Below, one piece after another: positions 34,927 to 47,000 of a stretch of 64,000 nt of DNA. The notes below the pieces were generated by a model, which did not search any database, had not been told where the DNA came from, and saw nothing but the letters and a program-made list of their open reading frames with translations. Numbering within the stretch: position 1 is the stretch's first letter; every line of letters begins with the position of its first letter. Location: assembly GCA_040954595.2 (NCBI GenBank), contig CM082594.2, forward strand, positions 1,984,001 to 2,048,000, in the 5' to 3' direction. The DNA comes from Balanoglossus misakiensis (Eukaryota; Hemichordata). The position numbers and the translations under genes are program-made.

Positions 34927-35045
34927 CTTTCCACCACGTTTTCAACACTCTGGCTTTTCGGCTGAAAGCGGCCAGTGCCTCATCCATTTGTTCGAATTGT
35001 TGGTGGTACTCGTTCTTGTTTTTTTCATGCTGCAGATTATCCCAG
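34927..35045 (-). CDS. Internal exon, coiled-coil-like protein (gene set 2)
   Basis: This 119-nt exon has acceptor tgggtttctttcag and donor GTATGG. It starts by completing a Ser codon split across the intron (AG from the exon at 36951-37145) and gives 39 codons plus one base. The reading begins WDNLQHEKNKNEYHQQFEQM, continues DEALAAFSRKARVL and ends KTWWK. It is charged and Gln-rich, fitting a helical or coiled-coil segment. The phase match with the upstream exon across a 1.9-kb intron is the main support. The next downstream exon was not found. Protein identity unknown. Confidence 0.72.
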
Positions 35046-35943
35046 CTGAAAGAAACCCAAGACATTACAACATTAGAGATACTGTAAAACATGTTATTTT
35101 CGCGAGTTGAAATTTTTCGTGACATCGAAAGAGGCCACTGTTACGCGAGAGTTAATTTTCGCGTTCTCATGCACATTGTTCTTTCTCAACTATATTTCGC
35201 GTATTTTTTGCTCTCCCGTATTTCGCTTAAATTTATTACTCGCGAAAATAACCTGTTCCACAGTAGTTGATAGTATGCACAAGACTCATGGGCTCAAACT
35301 GACTCATATTTCATCAATTTATGGGTTATTTTCAGTGATTTCCAAAATTGCTAGACACGTATGTGCACCCTCTTCAAGAAACTGCCACATTCTTGGTATA
35401 TACACACAAAAATGAAAGCTAAGACATTATTGAAAAAGACGCAATTTAAAAGATGGTGGTTTGATCAAAATATGTTGTTTTCAAAAGTCTGGCCAATATA
35501 CAAACAAACGGGTGGCCCCTGATGAGAAAATGCAATGGACCATATTGGCCCCTACATGCCAACAACAATTCAAATTCTGGGTCAGCACTACTGTAATATT
35601 TGCAGACACCTTTTCAATTTTGGTGGACCCAATTTTCATTTGTATGGACCCAATTTATACAAAATTTGGCTGAGGCGTTTTGCAGCCAGACCACGTTATT
35701 TTTTTTTTCATTTGGGTGCAATTTGACGACCTCATCTGTATTTTCCTGGGTGATGCAACTCTGTCCACAACTCAGAGCATTTTCACTGCTTTAATACCTT
35801 TTTTTTACAATTAGTGACTGTTGACAAAATTACTACCACATAATTAGACCGTTTGATTTTGGTTGGCACAAAAACTCTAAGACCATGTTCCTTTTGGGTG
35901 TACATTATTTTTGAACTGCTTGAGGCTGGGCCGACCAGTCATG

Positions 35944-36631
35944 CAGGGTTCGACATACACGCTGGCCCACTATCCCGAGTCTAGTAATTTTCTGTAAGGA
36001 CCAGTAAAATTTTTTGCCAGTAGTCCGGCGGGATAGTGACTTTCAGACAAGTAAACACGCTAAACATCATCGTTTGTTTTGCCATGATCAGCGTGAGTGA
36101 AAGTGGACCGTTGTTCTGTTAATGATCATCACCCCCCTGTATTTTGAACATCGTAAGGCAATGCATTGAATTCAGCTCTTCCAGCTAGTGGTCGCACTCG
36201 CTTGATTTCCTGTGTGTGTCTCTGGGGACGCAAAGAATGCATATGCGTCTTTTCCTAATTTGCATATTTTGAATGGGTTATGCTTACAAATTGATACATT
36301 TACGCCTGCCTTGACTTGTCAAGTGTACAGGTTGTTATGGAAGTTTCTTTTTGATAAAGCGATTGCAAAGCCAATGTAGATTCAGCAAAGATAAATTCCC
36401 AGCTCTTATTTAGTCTTTTGGCCTGTGACATTTGTACATGTAGCCTCATTTCCAGCATGCCATATGCATACCTCTCAATACATCCCTTTCCAGATTCCCT
36501 TATTGCTACGAAAAATGTGAAAATCATGAGACTTGTTGACAGGACTAGCAAATATTTCACAGGACCACTGAATTATACATTTTACTGGTCCTGCGGGATA
36601 GTGAACATTTTTATACCAGTGTCGAACCCTG
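35944..36631. mobile_element. hAT-like MITE, CAGGGTTCGAC ends
   Basis: A 688-bp element in the intron between exons 34927-35045 and 36951-37145. Ends CAGGGTTCGAC and GTCGAACCCTG; subterminal CACTATCCCG and CCAGTAAAA blocks are also inverted. GTCATG flanks both sides (35938-35943, 36632-36637). The CAGGG ends suggest hAT, but hAT elements normally make 8-bp duplications, so the 6-bp match is a caveat. Confidence 0.7.
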
Positions 36632-36950
36632 GTCATGCAGTACATGATGACTACAATACTGTCATGAGATACCACATGTACAATGTGCAAATCTTATGAG
36701 TGTGCTCTGATTGAAATGAAAATTGTGTCCTGCAAAATATAATGGGCCATCGGAAGCAGAAAGAGGTCTGCGATACTTATGACCATAAGACCCTTCTCTG
36801 CTTGGGATGGCCCAAATGTGACTGCAATATTAGAGTACATACCACATAATCAGACCGCTGAATTTTTGTTGGCAGAAAGGTGCCACTTTAGTATATCATG
36901 TACCGGTATATTCAACTTTACAAATATATCCAAGTGTACACCACACCTAC

Positions 36951-37145
36951 CTTGTCTCCTGCTGGAGTGTTTCAAACGTTTGCGCCAATTTCGTGAAATC
37001 CATCAACATGGCCTCATTCTGTTCAATCTAATTGGATTTTTAATCGTGCTTGTTGCTTAAGAAGAAGCATTTTACGGCTGCAGAAGATCTCTGTTACTTC
37101 TTCTATCGTGAACTTATCTTTGGCGTGTTGACTCTTGTGCAGAAC
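36951..37145 (-). CDS. Internal exon with one-base frame error (gene set 2)
   Basis: Acceptor ttttgtttttttcctcag is strong and donor GTAGGT follows AGGAGACAAG. The first frame reads VLHKSQHAKDKFTIEEVTEI, FCSRKMLLLKQQARLKIQLD and then a stop. One base further, the next frame reads EQNEAMLMDFTKLAQTFETL and QQET with the split Ser codon that leads into exon 34927-35045. Removing one of the two A at 37025-37026 (plus strand) would make the exon open throughout with phase 0 in and phase 2 out. Leu/Gln/Lys-rich helical sequence. Either an assembly or sequencing error or a real frameshift. Confidence 0.72.
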
Positions 37146-37212
37146 CTGAGGAAAAAAACAAAAATAGTGTAAAATATTGCCTGTAGAAGAGGTATTTCCA
37201 GTAGTCTCGTTC

Positions 37213-37807
37213 CTGGCTGTGTCAGCTAAAAGGCAAGGGTCAGGAATGGGCTGCCGTCTTGCACAAATTTCTGATCAGCCATGCCCAAGATGACTGCTTC
37301 CAACGTTTGCACACAGGTACTGTCAAAGTCAGGTGCACCACACAAGATCCATCCATCCATCCATCCTATCCATCCATCCATCCATACATCCATCCATCCT
37401 GGCCTGCTCCCCTACCCCATTTCCACTGCTGGCTGTGCCAGCTAAAAGTCAAAGGTCAGGTACTGGCTGCCGTCTTGCACAAATTTCTGATCAGCCATGC
37501 CCAAGATGACTGCTTCCAACGTTTGCACACAGGTACTGTCAAAGTCAGGTGCACCACACAAGATCCATCCATCCATCCATCCATCCATCCATACATCCAT
37601 CCATCCTGGCCTGCTCCCCTACCCCATTCCCACTGCTGGCTGTGTCAGCTAAAAGGCAAGGGTCAGGTACTGGCTGCCGTCTTGCACAAATTTCTGTCCA
37701 GCCATGCCCAAGATGACTGCTTCCAACGTTTGCACACAGGTACTGTCAAAGTCAGGTGCACCACACAAGATCCATCCATCCATCCTATCCATCCATCCAT
37801 CCATCCA
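37213..37807 (+). repeat. Tandem repeat, ~210-bp unit with CATC microsatellites, 3 copies
   Basis: Units begin CTGGCTGTGYCAGCTAAAAG near 37213, 37429 and 37635. Each ends in an ATCC tract of variable length and then CCTGGCCTGCTCCCCTACCC. The long open frame (Ile-His-Pro-Ser repeats) is a by-product. Confidence 0.85.
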
Positions 37808-37916
37808 TCCATACATACATACATACATACATACATACATACATACATACATACATACATACATACATACATACATACATACATACGTACATACATACAT
37901 ACATACATCGGTAAAA

Positions 37917-39614
37917 GCAAGCTTAGGGTACCTATTTTTTAAGGAACAGTGTTACCAGCCTACTTCTGCTTAATTTGTGGATATATGTTGGGTATTTTTG
38001 CAGTATTTTATCAATTTCAGCATGTTTCAAAACATAGATAACTTTTGGTTCATTTGACAAAGTCATTTTTATTTATTTAAAAAAAAATGGTCATAATTTT
38101 GCTGATTTTCTGCGTTACCGGTGGCCAAATTTAAAAAGGGCCATAATGTAAACATTAATTCTGTCTTTGTAACCATTTGGTGGAACAATTTGTAGAGATA
38201 TTTTATTTCCTACACCTTCATGGAATCTCTTGAGCACTACTGCATCATTGATGAGTGTTTTTTGTGACCTGTATTCTGTACTTGTTCATAATAACAGCTG
38301 TGTTACCAAATAAGGGTAAAAAATGATGTCATATTTTTACTGGGCTGTCATTCTGCAACAGAACCCTGTGGTAGTAATGCAACAACATTTTTTAATTATT
38401 AGTTTCATACCTTTGTTGTTGCACATGTATATGAGATACAGATACCCTGTTTAAATTTTTTACTGACATTCAAAAGATCAGCCCTGAGTGTCCGCAACAT
38501 TGTGTCACGTCCGAGGTATGGGGTCCAGTATTTCAATACTCAGACCCTTCAAGTCATTCTGCTGTGTGGTGTCACCACTGAAGGAAGATGTACTCAGACC
38601 ATAGCCCAAAAGGTGAGTGTGCTAATTTCTTTTTGGAAAAATGAAGAAAATTATGCTTCCGCAACGTCACGTCCGTAGTAGATTTGTGTCACATCCGTAG
38701 TAGCCTTTGTGTCACATCCATAGCAGCCTAAATATATTTTGTCCTTTTACAGATGAAAAACTAAAATAATTGTTTTGCATGACTTAGAGGAATAAAAATA
38801 ATTCAAATCTCTTTCCTTTCATTTCAGGAAAAGCTGTGATCACGGAGAAAATGAATAGCCACAGACAACATATCAAATGTGTTTAGCAGAAAATGGTATT
38901 GTCAAAAATTGATGACAGACCCATTGCAAAGTGACATCTATGAGTACCAGAAAAGGAAAAATGCAGAAAGAAAGAAGTTTATGAAGTTTAATGTTGACAA
39001 AATTCATTATGCTACTTGTTTATTCCATCATCTGATGATAATTGTCACATCCGTAGTAGGTGTGACCGTGTTGAAATATCTTTAAAAACCAAGTTGTGTT
39101 TAATAAACTTCGTCTCAAACTCTTACTTCTGCTGACCTTATGAAGACTACTTGTATCTGTACCACATATATAGAATATGGGGCTTTATTATCACATTGTT
39201 GTTAAAATATTGAAAGTGTATGACACGTTAACTGACATATATTACATTTTCCTGTAGGAGTATTACATTTTCCTGTAGGAGTAAGAATTATGGTTTGTAA
39301 CCGTTGAAAACTGATTTACATCTTTCACTATGCTTTCTTTTTATCAAATGTGAAATGAAATGTAAATCTAACTTGTTCTTGTGTTCCTTTGTGAAAGTTT
39401 TTCTGTGAAAAAAATGAATGTCACGTCCGTAGTAGGTGTTTTGCATATCATAAAAGGACCGGCCGTATCACAATAATTATCCAGAAAGTTATCTTTTAAC
39501 ATGTGTTTCCATAAACAGTAACAGTCCTACTTTCCTGCCATGACATGAAATGAGACAAAATCAGACTTTTATTTTTTGATGAAAGTGTCCACCAAATAGG
39601 TACCCTAAGCTTGC
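37917..39614. mobile_element. TIR element with internal GTCACRTCCGTAGTAG motifs
   Basis: Perfect 21-bp inverted ends (GCAAGCTTAGGGTACCTA then TTT) at 37917-37937 and 39594-39614, both next to CATA repeats. Six copies of the motif GTCACRTCCGTAGTAG or close variants occur at 38504, 38666, 38688, 38711, 39044 and 39420. A splice-like acceptor and a short Lys/Arg-rich frame (YEYQKRKNAERKKF, about 38940) are seen, but no recognised domain. Confidence 0.65.
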
Positions 39615-39714
39615 TACATACATACATACATACATACATACATACATACACGCAGTACGCACACACGCATGCACGCACGCACATACATACAAACATACAT
39701 ACATACATACATAC

Positions 39715-39975
39715 CAGGGCTTGCGTTTGATATTTAATTTTTTACATACAGTGCACGCAAAGAGCCAAAAAAATTTGCGTGAAATTGTATTTGAATTACG
39801 TGCAACAAAATAGCGATAGACAAAGCAGGCTTTCAGATAATGAGTTCTCCCTTCATGTCTAGACGGTCCAACACAAAAAAATTCTTTAAGGAAAATGACC
39901 GGGAAGCCCTACTTACTTTTTAGGGCCCAAGCCCAGCAGGCTTGGGCCCTATTGGTATTACTGGGATTTTTCTTC

Positions 39976-40007
<32 letters not shown>

Positions 40008-41696
40008 CTTGTGTCGTTTTTTTGTCCAGCTAGATCGGGAGAACGGCTGAACCTACCAATTTCAAACTTAGCACAATGGTGCAGGCCAATGAGAGCTGGT
40101 GCAGTACCCTCGTGAATGTTTAATTAGTCACGTGACCTGATGACCATATATGGGCAAAATTTTCAAATCGCCCTAATTTGCATATGAATTGAGATATCAA
40201 AATTCTGTTCAGATACTTTGTGGACCATATGGCCAGGGTTCTACATGCCAAATGTCAAGGCCATAGGCCATGTCAATTTTGAGGAGAAGATTTTTAAGTA
40301 TTATTTTCCATATTTTTCGCCCAAGCCATCGGCCTATACTTTACATTGTAAAGCTATGACCACATATTATTTTGGATAAATATGCATACATATCTCAAAA
40401 TCTGTTAGGCTGATCATCTCAAACTTTGGTGTGCAGCTAGCCTAGCATTTGTCAATCATTTTAAGCGAAAAAAAATAATATGAAAAATCGACCGATTTTT
40501 TTATATTAATTTTTTTATTAAATTTATACCTTTACTTATACCTCTATGGTTAAGCTATGTCCATGTCTTATTGTGGAATTCTGGTCTGTGCAATAGTCCT
40601 GTACAGTGACTGTCTATTGGTCAGTGAGCACAATGGCACCAAAATAAAAGGCAAAATTTTAGGCTCACCTGTAACACCTGCTTAACTCATTAATTATGTG
40701 CATACCTAATTCTGGGCTAACTAAGAGGGCTAGAGGTTTCGTTCTTGTGGGACATGGACCAGTATAGGGTCAAAATTTCTTGCCCAAATTTTGGGTGACC
40801 TCAGGTGACCTTTGACCTACTTTCCTTTATCTCGGCATCCAGAGCAGGTACAAACTTGGCATTTGGAGGGTTGGGACTAAAATGGAAAAGCCAAAATGGG
40901 GGTCACCTGTGACACCTGTATATCTCATTAATTATGTGCATACCTAATTCCAGGCTAACCAATAGGGCTATAGGTTTGGTTTTTGTTGAACATGGACCAG
41001 TATAGGGTCAAAATTTCATGCCCAAATGTTGCATGACCTCAGTTGACCTTTGACGTACTTTACCAGATCTTGGCATCCAGAGCAGGTACAGACTTGGCGT
41101 TTGGAGGGTTGGGATTAAAATTGAAAAGCCATAATTGAGGGTCACCTGTGACACCTGCCTACCTCATTAATTATGTGCATACCTAATTCCAGGCTAACCA
41201 ATAGGGCTATAGGTTTGGTTTTTGTTGAACATGGACCAGTATAGGGTAAAAATGTCTTGCCTAAATATAACATGACCTCAGTTGACCTTTGATCTACTTT
41301 ACCATATCTTGGCATCAAGTGCAGATATGCTTATTGCTATGTTGCTATGTGCTATGTTGGCTTGGGCCCGCTATTGCTGCTTGCAGCTATATTTTATATC
41401 TAATGGTTTCTGCGTGCATAAATTATAGGGCCGACACGTGCCAAGTTTGTGGCCTGGGTTACCGCACGTACATCACTGTGCGTCCTGCTACAGCATACAA
41501 GCGCGCGTACGCGTACATGTGTACAGGGCGCCCAACCGACCAACCTTGAAAAGGCACCCCGTATAGCCCATTAGCCTCACCAGATGTTATCTTTCAACTT
41601 TTTGCGTGCATGTCACGCAACTGTGACAAAATATTTGCGCGCACACATTGTAGTTTTGCGTGAAAACGCAAGAAATAGACGTGAACGCGAGCCCTG
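39715..41696. mobile_element. hAT-like element, CAGGGCTYGCGTT ends, carrying a second repeat
   Basis: Ends CAGGGCTTGCGTTTGA (left) and GTGAACGCGAGCCCTG (right) are inverted with one mismatch in 13, and both abut CATA repeats. Subterminal GCGTGAAAAC/TTTGCGTG motifs repeat. Its centre is filled by the GGGCCCAAGCC repeat (39926-41400). No transposase seen. Confidence 0.6.
39926..41400 (+). repeat. GGGCCCAAGCC repeat with TTC tract and 240-bp subrepeats
   Basis: Begins with a perfect short palindrome (AGGGCCCAAGCC / GGCTTGGGCCCT). A CTT microsatellite follows at 39972-40010. From 40660 to 41330 there are three units of about 240 bp (starting CACCTGCTTAACTCATTAAT or variants at 40673, 40912 and 41152). 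It ends GCTTGGGCCCGCTATTGCTG. A diverged inverted copy lies at 55862-56560. Class unknown. Confidence 0.7.
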
Positions 41697-42308
41697 CATA
41701 CATACATACATACATACATACATACATAATGCATGCAGCATGCATGCATACATACATACATACATACATACATACACACACACACATACATACATACATA
41801 CATACATACATACTCACTCCATCAGTTCAACTCCTTTATTAATTCAACCACCCACTATTCTTTGGAAAATTAATTATTTTATAACCTTCAATTGTTTGAC
41901 CACTGATTAAATGCATGATATTGATATTGTATATTTTTCAAGAAGATATCTGCAACTTCTACCTTCCAAGGTATTAAGAACTCACTGATTTTATTCTGTG
42001 TGACTTTTAACAGTTCAATTCTATCATAAATATCACCAAAACTACATGCTTATAATGCATGCAATTCATGTCATGCAAACATGCCCCCTGAAAAATTATT
42101 CAAGCACTTTGAGCGGCCATTTTTGTTTTATGTTATTTTTATTCTATTAGTTTGCCTTTTCACTAATCATATATATTTTTTTCTGGTCGAACTGATGGAA
42201 TGATTACGGTAAATTCATACATACACACACATACATAGTACATACACACACAAATACATGTATATACATACATAAATTGCCATAACAGTTTAATGTGCTC
42301 ATACTTAC

Positions 42309-42342
42309 GAAAACACAACCATTGCCAGTTAACCTCATAGAG
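42309..42342 (-). CDS. Small internal exon (gene set 2)
   Basis: A 34-nt exon with acceptor ttttctctttccag and donor GTAAGT, reading LYEVNWQWLCF plus one base. It follows the 39-nt exon at 42717-42755 in phase 0. The next exon found (36951-37145) starts in phase 0 while this one ends in phase 1, so at least one exon between them is missing from my model or absent. Confidence 0.65.
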
Positions 42343-42716
42343 CTGGAAAGAGAAAATATAACTGATAAGTGATAATGCACCTCTATACCAAATACAGATC
42401 TTACACATATTGAAATTTTGCATAATATTGTAGCACTTTAAAGTGAAGGGGTCAGCGCGCTGCGTTTGTTTGTTGATAGACATTAGAATTCACCTTCAAA
42501 TCCCTGAAATTAAATAATTCCTTGAATGAACGAAGCAGCCAACCGTAGCATAGACTGGGCATGGCAGCAACTGAAGATCCTGGTTGTGGTGACTACAGTG
42601 AGGTTTGTGCTGGTATATGAAGGGATATATTCTCATCAAGGGGGACACCCACCCGATGACCGCTTCCCTTTAAACATTGTATGAAAGCACACGTCAGAAC
42701 AACCAAAGCTACTTAC

Positions 42717-42755
42717 ATTGGGCTTTTCTGGGGGTTCATCTGGAGGATCTCTTGC
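42717..42755 (-). CDS. Small internal exon (gene set 2)
   Basis: A 39-nt exon, acceptor tttgaactag and donor GTAAGT, reading ARDPPDEPPEKPN in phase 0 on both sides. A proline- and acid-rich linker. Confidence 0.65.
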
Positions 42756-44017
42756 CTAGTTCAAATTATACAAAAAAATAGAATTAGCAAATCCTTGAAA
42801 CTGAAATGTTGAAAACTGTCAATGTCATGCCATTTCGGTCAATGACACATTTACTGAGTATAGAATGATGGATCAAGGTACACTATAAAACCCAAGATAA
42901 GCACATTTTTAAAGGACCACAAATAGTTGATCCAAGTTACAAATGGATTTCAAATTATTACTTTAAAATTGTTGATCAAAGTCAGAGTAAATGAAGTCCA
43001 ATAACTCGTACCATAATACTTGTCTTATTAGTTTCAGGGCAATAATATATAATTGACTCGAAAATTATAATTATGCAAATTTTCCGACAAAAATACCAAT
43101 ATTTCCTTTATGTTGCTTTTACTGTTGATGCTCGTGAGCCTATACAGGTTGTTCAAATTTAAAAACATTGTCATAGCCAACCGCTAGAGGGCGCTCTTAT
43201 GTATTTGAATGCCCATGAATGTGCAACTCGATCGTGCAGTACACCCATGTCACAGATAGCCTTCTCAGGCACTCATAAAATTCATACTAGTATTAGCTAC
43301 ATCCCCATTTCTCAGAATGTAGCACAAATTCGTTTGTTTCCATCATTGCAGAATCAGATTGAACAATGCTTAAAAACTTGGACAGAAAACATCAGTAAGA
43401 CAACAAATGATTTGTTACATTAAGTCTGTACAATATGGCTACAGTTACATTCATGATTGCCATGGCATAAAGGTTAGAACTATCATGATCAGTGGTTCCG
43501 TTAATGCAAAATCCTGCGCATTTCAAAATGTCTGACCATAATTACACAAAGATAATGAAGGATGCATACACCGCAAGTGCAAATTTGCAAATTGTATTCA
43601 GCGAGGCTTACAAGATACGAATAATGCAGAAATGCACAGAAATGTTACAATTTTCACTCAGGCAACATGACATTCATAGATCAAACTTTGTAATAATGTA
43701 CCGGTACGGTGGTGTTCTATTCAGGCTTTCAAATGCCTACCCACTTGAGGCAAGATTGTTATATTTATGCAAAGTAAATTCTGAATGCATATTTAAGTAT
43801 GCAATTTGCAAAGGAAAAATAATCGAACAGAACCTCTGTATCATGTGATTGAACTTGTATGAACATGCAGGATGACACTCGCTTATTCATATAGTAGCTT
43901 TAAAAGCACATAGTTCTTGCGCCATGTGTGAACAAAATGTGTTTGGCTATTTCCGGGTTACAGATATGAAAAGAGAATTCAGTTTCAGGTTTTCTACAAT
44001 TGTTGTAAATTACTTAC
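42756..44017. other. Intron of gene set 2, no repeat recognised
   Basis: The stretch between the two flanking small exons holds open frames without domain features and no repeat with a second copy here. Confidence 0.4.
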
Positions 44018-44083
44018 CATGAATCGCAACAAGTCCAATCTTCCCTCTCTAGCTCCTAACTGGCGCTGCCTACATCTAACTCT
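44018..44083 (-). CDS. Small internal exon (gene set 2)
   Basis: A 66-nt exon, acceptor ending attcacag and donor GTAAGT, reading RVRCRQRQLGAREGRLDLLR and then FM. Phase 0 at both ends. The other two frames contain stops, which fixes the frame and in turn that of exon 45042-45109. Arg-rich, basic. Confidence 0.7.
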
Positions 44084-45041
44084 CTGTGAATGAAATGGGA
44101 AGAATTATTCATTATGGATTATAAAAGACGCTTTCAGGAATTGCAGCATGGTGGCAATTATCAAAGTCCTAAATGCTTAAAGTTTATATTTTGAAACAAT
44201 GACATGGAGGAACAGGGTGGTGCACAGTACAAAATCATTATGTTATATATCCCTAACAGTGCCAAGTCAGTATGAACTGGTTTGATTTCCAGGGTGCCTA
44301 GAATCCAGGCTCCCAGGTCTGTTAGACTGCCAGGTGTGTGTTAATCAGTACGGCCTATACAAGACCCTCAGACCAATACAGTGCAAAGCAGTACAATTGG
44401 GTACATTTTACAGGGGGCTCAGACTGCCAAGTGTGTCTAAGTACGTATGAGAGCCATGTCAAGACAGTCAAAATATGTTATATAATAGGTCACATGATAT
44501 TATGGCCATTAAAAGAATCAGTTTTTTTAGCCCATTTTACTTTAGAAAACTGCTGGCTGATTGTTGGTTGCCATGTGTGTATCAATTGAGAAGACTTTGC
44601 AGCATTGTTCAAGAGAGTGTTGGCAGTCTATAGTGTGACAATCCATGACAAAATTACAACTCCTCATTTTGCTATTCTTATTTCTATTCAACATTCCATT
44701 TCTTAGTTCAAAATTTGATTTCACAATTCAACATTCCATTTTTCAGTACAACAATTCGATTTCACAACTTTGCCTTACAGATAGTCAGATTGAATCTGGC
44801 GTCTGCGTATTCAAGCATGTAGAATTTCTTCATTCAGAATTGGAATTTTACATTGTCAGCATAATTGGGATTTTGCATAGTCAGCGACATTCAGAAATCT
44901 GTTCCAACAGAAATTCTACATGCGTGAATACACAGACTCCTTGATAAAATTGTCATCAACTTCTCGGTTATCGGTAATATTAAATCCCAAACTAAATATA
45001 TTTGTTTGAAAATTCTAAATTGTATTTCAAAATTAACATAC

Positions 45042-45109
45042 CTTATAGCTCTCTTCGGTTCGCTGGAGCCGGATTGTTCTGAACTTTGCGGAATGGTATT
45101 CCCACATAT
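45042..45109 (-). CDS. Probable first coding exon (gene set 2)
   Basis: A 68-nt exon with acceptor tttttttag and donor GTATGT. In the frame forced by the next exon it reads MWEYHSAKFRTIRLQRTE and then ESYK. The ATG at 45105-45107 (two bases after the acceptor) may be the start, because the best upstream exon candidate (45465-45541, donor GTAAGT) has a stop in the matching frame and would be 5' untranslated. The set 45042-45109, 44018-44083, 42717-42755, 42309-42342 is phase-consistent. No family recognised. Confidence 0.65.
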
Positions 45110-45464
45110 CTAAAAAAATAAATAATGAAATGACATCAAGGATGATAAATAACAAATTTCATTATTTCAAATAAAGTGGAATCATACCACACGTCTGTTT
45201 CCTCGTTTTCATGTAAGCTTACTTGCAAATAAAATATTGATAGCGGTGTCAATTGTCCAGGTCTGAGACAGTAAATTGTACTAGTTTACTGGTTATAATG
45301 AGGAATTACAGGCCCACCATTATAATCACAACTTGAAGCTGTCTAAGAGAGCGAACATTATTTATTTAGGGCCTGAAGAGGTGTTGGAGGAATTTCACCA
45401 GTCACATATGCATGCCAAACCAGGCCTGTTGCTGGATTATAACCAAAGGTGTAAACATACTTAC

Positions 45465-45541
45465 TGCAGCCCCATCGCGACCATTGCGAAGCGATCGTGC
45501 CGTGTGCCTTTGCTCACAAGGTTAAACCTCGAGCTACGGTT
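45465..45541 (-). other. Possible 5' untranslated exon (gene set 2)
   Basis: Bounded by an acceptor (cgcaactgcag) and a strong donor (GTAAGTATGT). Open in one frame (NRSSRFNLVSKG), but that frame does not match the phase of exon 45042-45109. It could be untranslated or belong to an alternative transcript. A further donor-like site at 45604 follows MNQGVMVQ. Confidence 0.35.
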
Positions 45542-45604
45542 CTGCAGTTGCGTTTGGGTTTAGTCGTGTATCACATCGTATCGTGGCTGAAAACTGTATT
45601 TTAC

Positions 45605-47000
45605 CTGGACCATGACTTGGACCATGACTCCTTGATTCATCTCGATATGACTCGAGTTGAATCCACAATAAATCAATATAATATTACTTCTGGTCGATGC
45701 ACCGACACTCAAGTGTCATGGCGCTCGAGTGTTTTTTTGACAGGCCAAAGGTCAACCCTGTTGAGGGCGTGCTCCGGTTATAATATTATAATACTGTACT
45801 ATAAAAATAATTTTCAAGTTGAAAATGAACTGCGGACGGGAACGTGGGCCTGCACTGGTCGATACCATATTATTTATGAGATTGTCAATGCCGACAACCT
45901 AGTTTTAACATGTGTGTCTGCAAAATAGTCCGAGTAAGGCTACAAAGTGAAACGAACTGCACCACACAGTCATTGCAGCTTGTTCAACGCCAGAAAATTA
46001 AAATACAAACAGCTGGCAGAAAACTTGGTGTGTTTTCGTTTGGATATTCTAAGAATGGAAAACATATCGCTCGAGGGCACTAGCTGAGCTCCGTCATCAT
46101 TCAGTGTATGTGAAAAATAGCCCCAAAGTATGGACAGTGACACTATAAAAATAATGGCGGCTGCACAGCGAAAGCCACTAATAAATATTTCCAAAGGTGG
46201 TTAGCAGAAAAGTGGAGTCCGCTCATTTGTCAATTGTGGCAAATGCTGTAGACACGGAGCAAGTAGGCGAGAATACTAATGCGAGAATATTGGTAAAATT
46301 AAGAGTCTTGTCACTTCTCTTTAGAAGTTGCTGGTTGTTTATTCTCCTTACTAAGCATTTTTTCGATCGCTAATAAATTGCATGGGGTTAAAACGTGCTG
46401 GCCGTGAGTTTAGTCGATCATAATGAAAATAAAAACTACCGAGGCACAATTTTCTGTTTTTCCCATGGGTGAACATATCTCGAAATTGAGCGCGTTGGCT
46501 ATTCAATTGTTGTCTACCATTCAATTTTAATTCATTTGACTGAGTTATGTGTAGACCTAAACGTTCATGAAAATGACAATAGCAGACGCGGGTTTTCCAG
46601 CAATCCTATGGGAAAAGACAAATTGAAAGCGCTTGTACAGATTGTAATTTATACTCGGTTGGCTGTAGCTCTGCGTACAGGTCTGTTATGTGTGTTCCCG
46701 GCGTTACACGGAGCTAGGTTGGCTGCTGTCTTCCACGTGGATCTATTCATGGTGTAAGGTGTGCCTCAATACTTTCTATTTCATTCGACGCTAATGTTTA
46801 GACCATGTAATTAGTTCTACTGTATGGAGATAGTCAATTATAGAGGCCCTGGTCTGCCTTTACGCTTCATGTAAATCTTGACATTCTTATGATAGCAATT
46901 GGTCCGACTTGCTACTTTGAACCATGTATTGTTTTGGCATTGCTGCACTCAATGTCGAATACGCCCGGCTGCGATTATTCCAACACGTAGGCCTAACTCA
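45605..47000. other. Upstream region, no firm feature
   Basis: CpGs are more frequent than in the surroundings. On the plus strand an ATG at 46154 starts MAAAQRKPLINISK, followed by a weak donor (AAAG/GTGGTT), which could be a first exon of a divergent gene. Unsupported otherwise. Confidence 0.25.

Larger units (their letters stand above)
37808..41816. repeat. CATA microsatellite split into three blocks
   Basis: Blocks of CATA/ACAT at 37808-37909, 39615-39714 and 41697-41816 are separated by two TIR elements. Tyr-Val-Cys-Met and Tyr-Ile-His-Thr open frames here are repeat products. Confidence 0.85.

Noticed and set aside
37259-37942. Ile-His-Pro-Ser / Tyr-Ile-His-Thr rich proteins
   Set aside because: Translation of CATC and CATA microsatellites.
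37141-42308. Direct splice from exon 42309-42342 to exon 36951-37145
   Set aside because: Phases do not match (1 versus 0) and the forced frame meets a stop after ten codons, so an exon must be missing.
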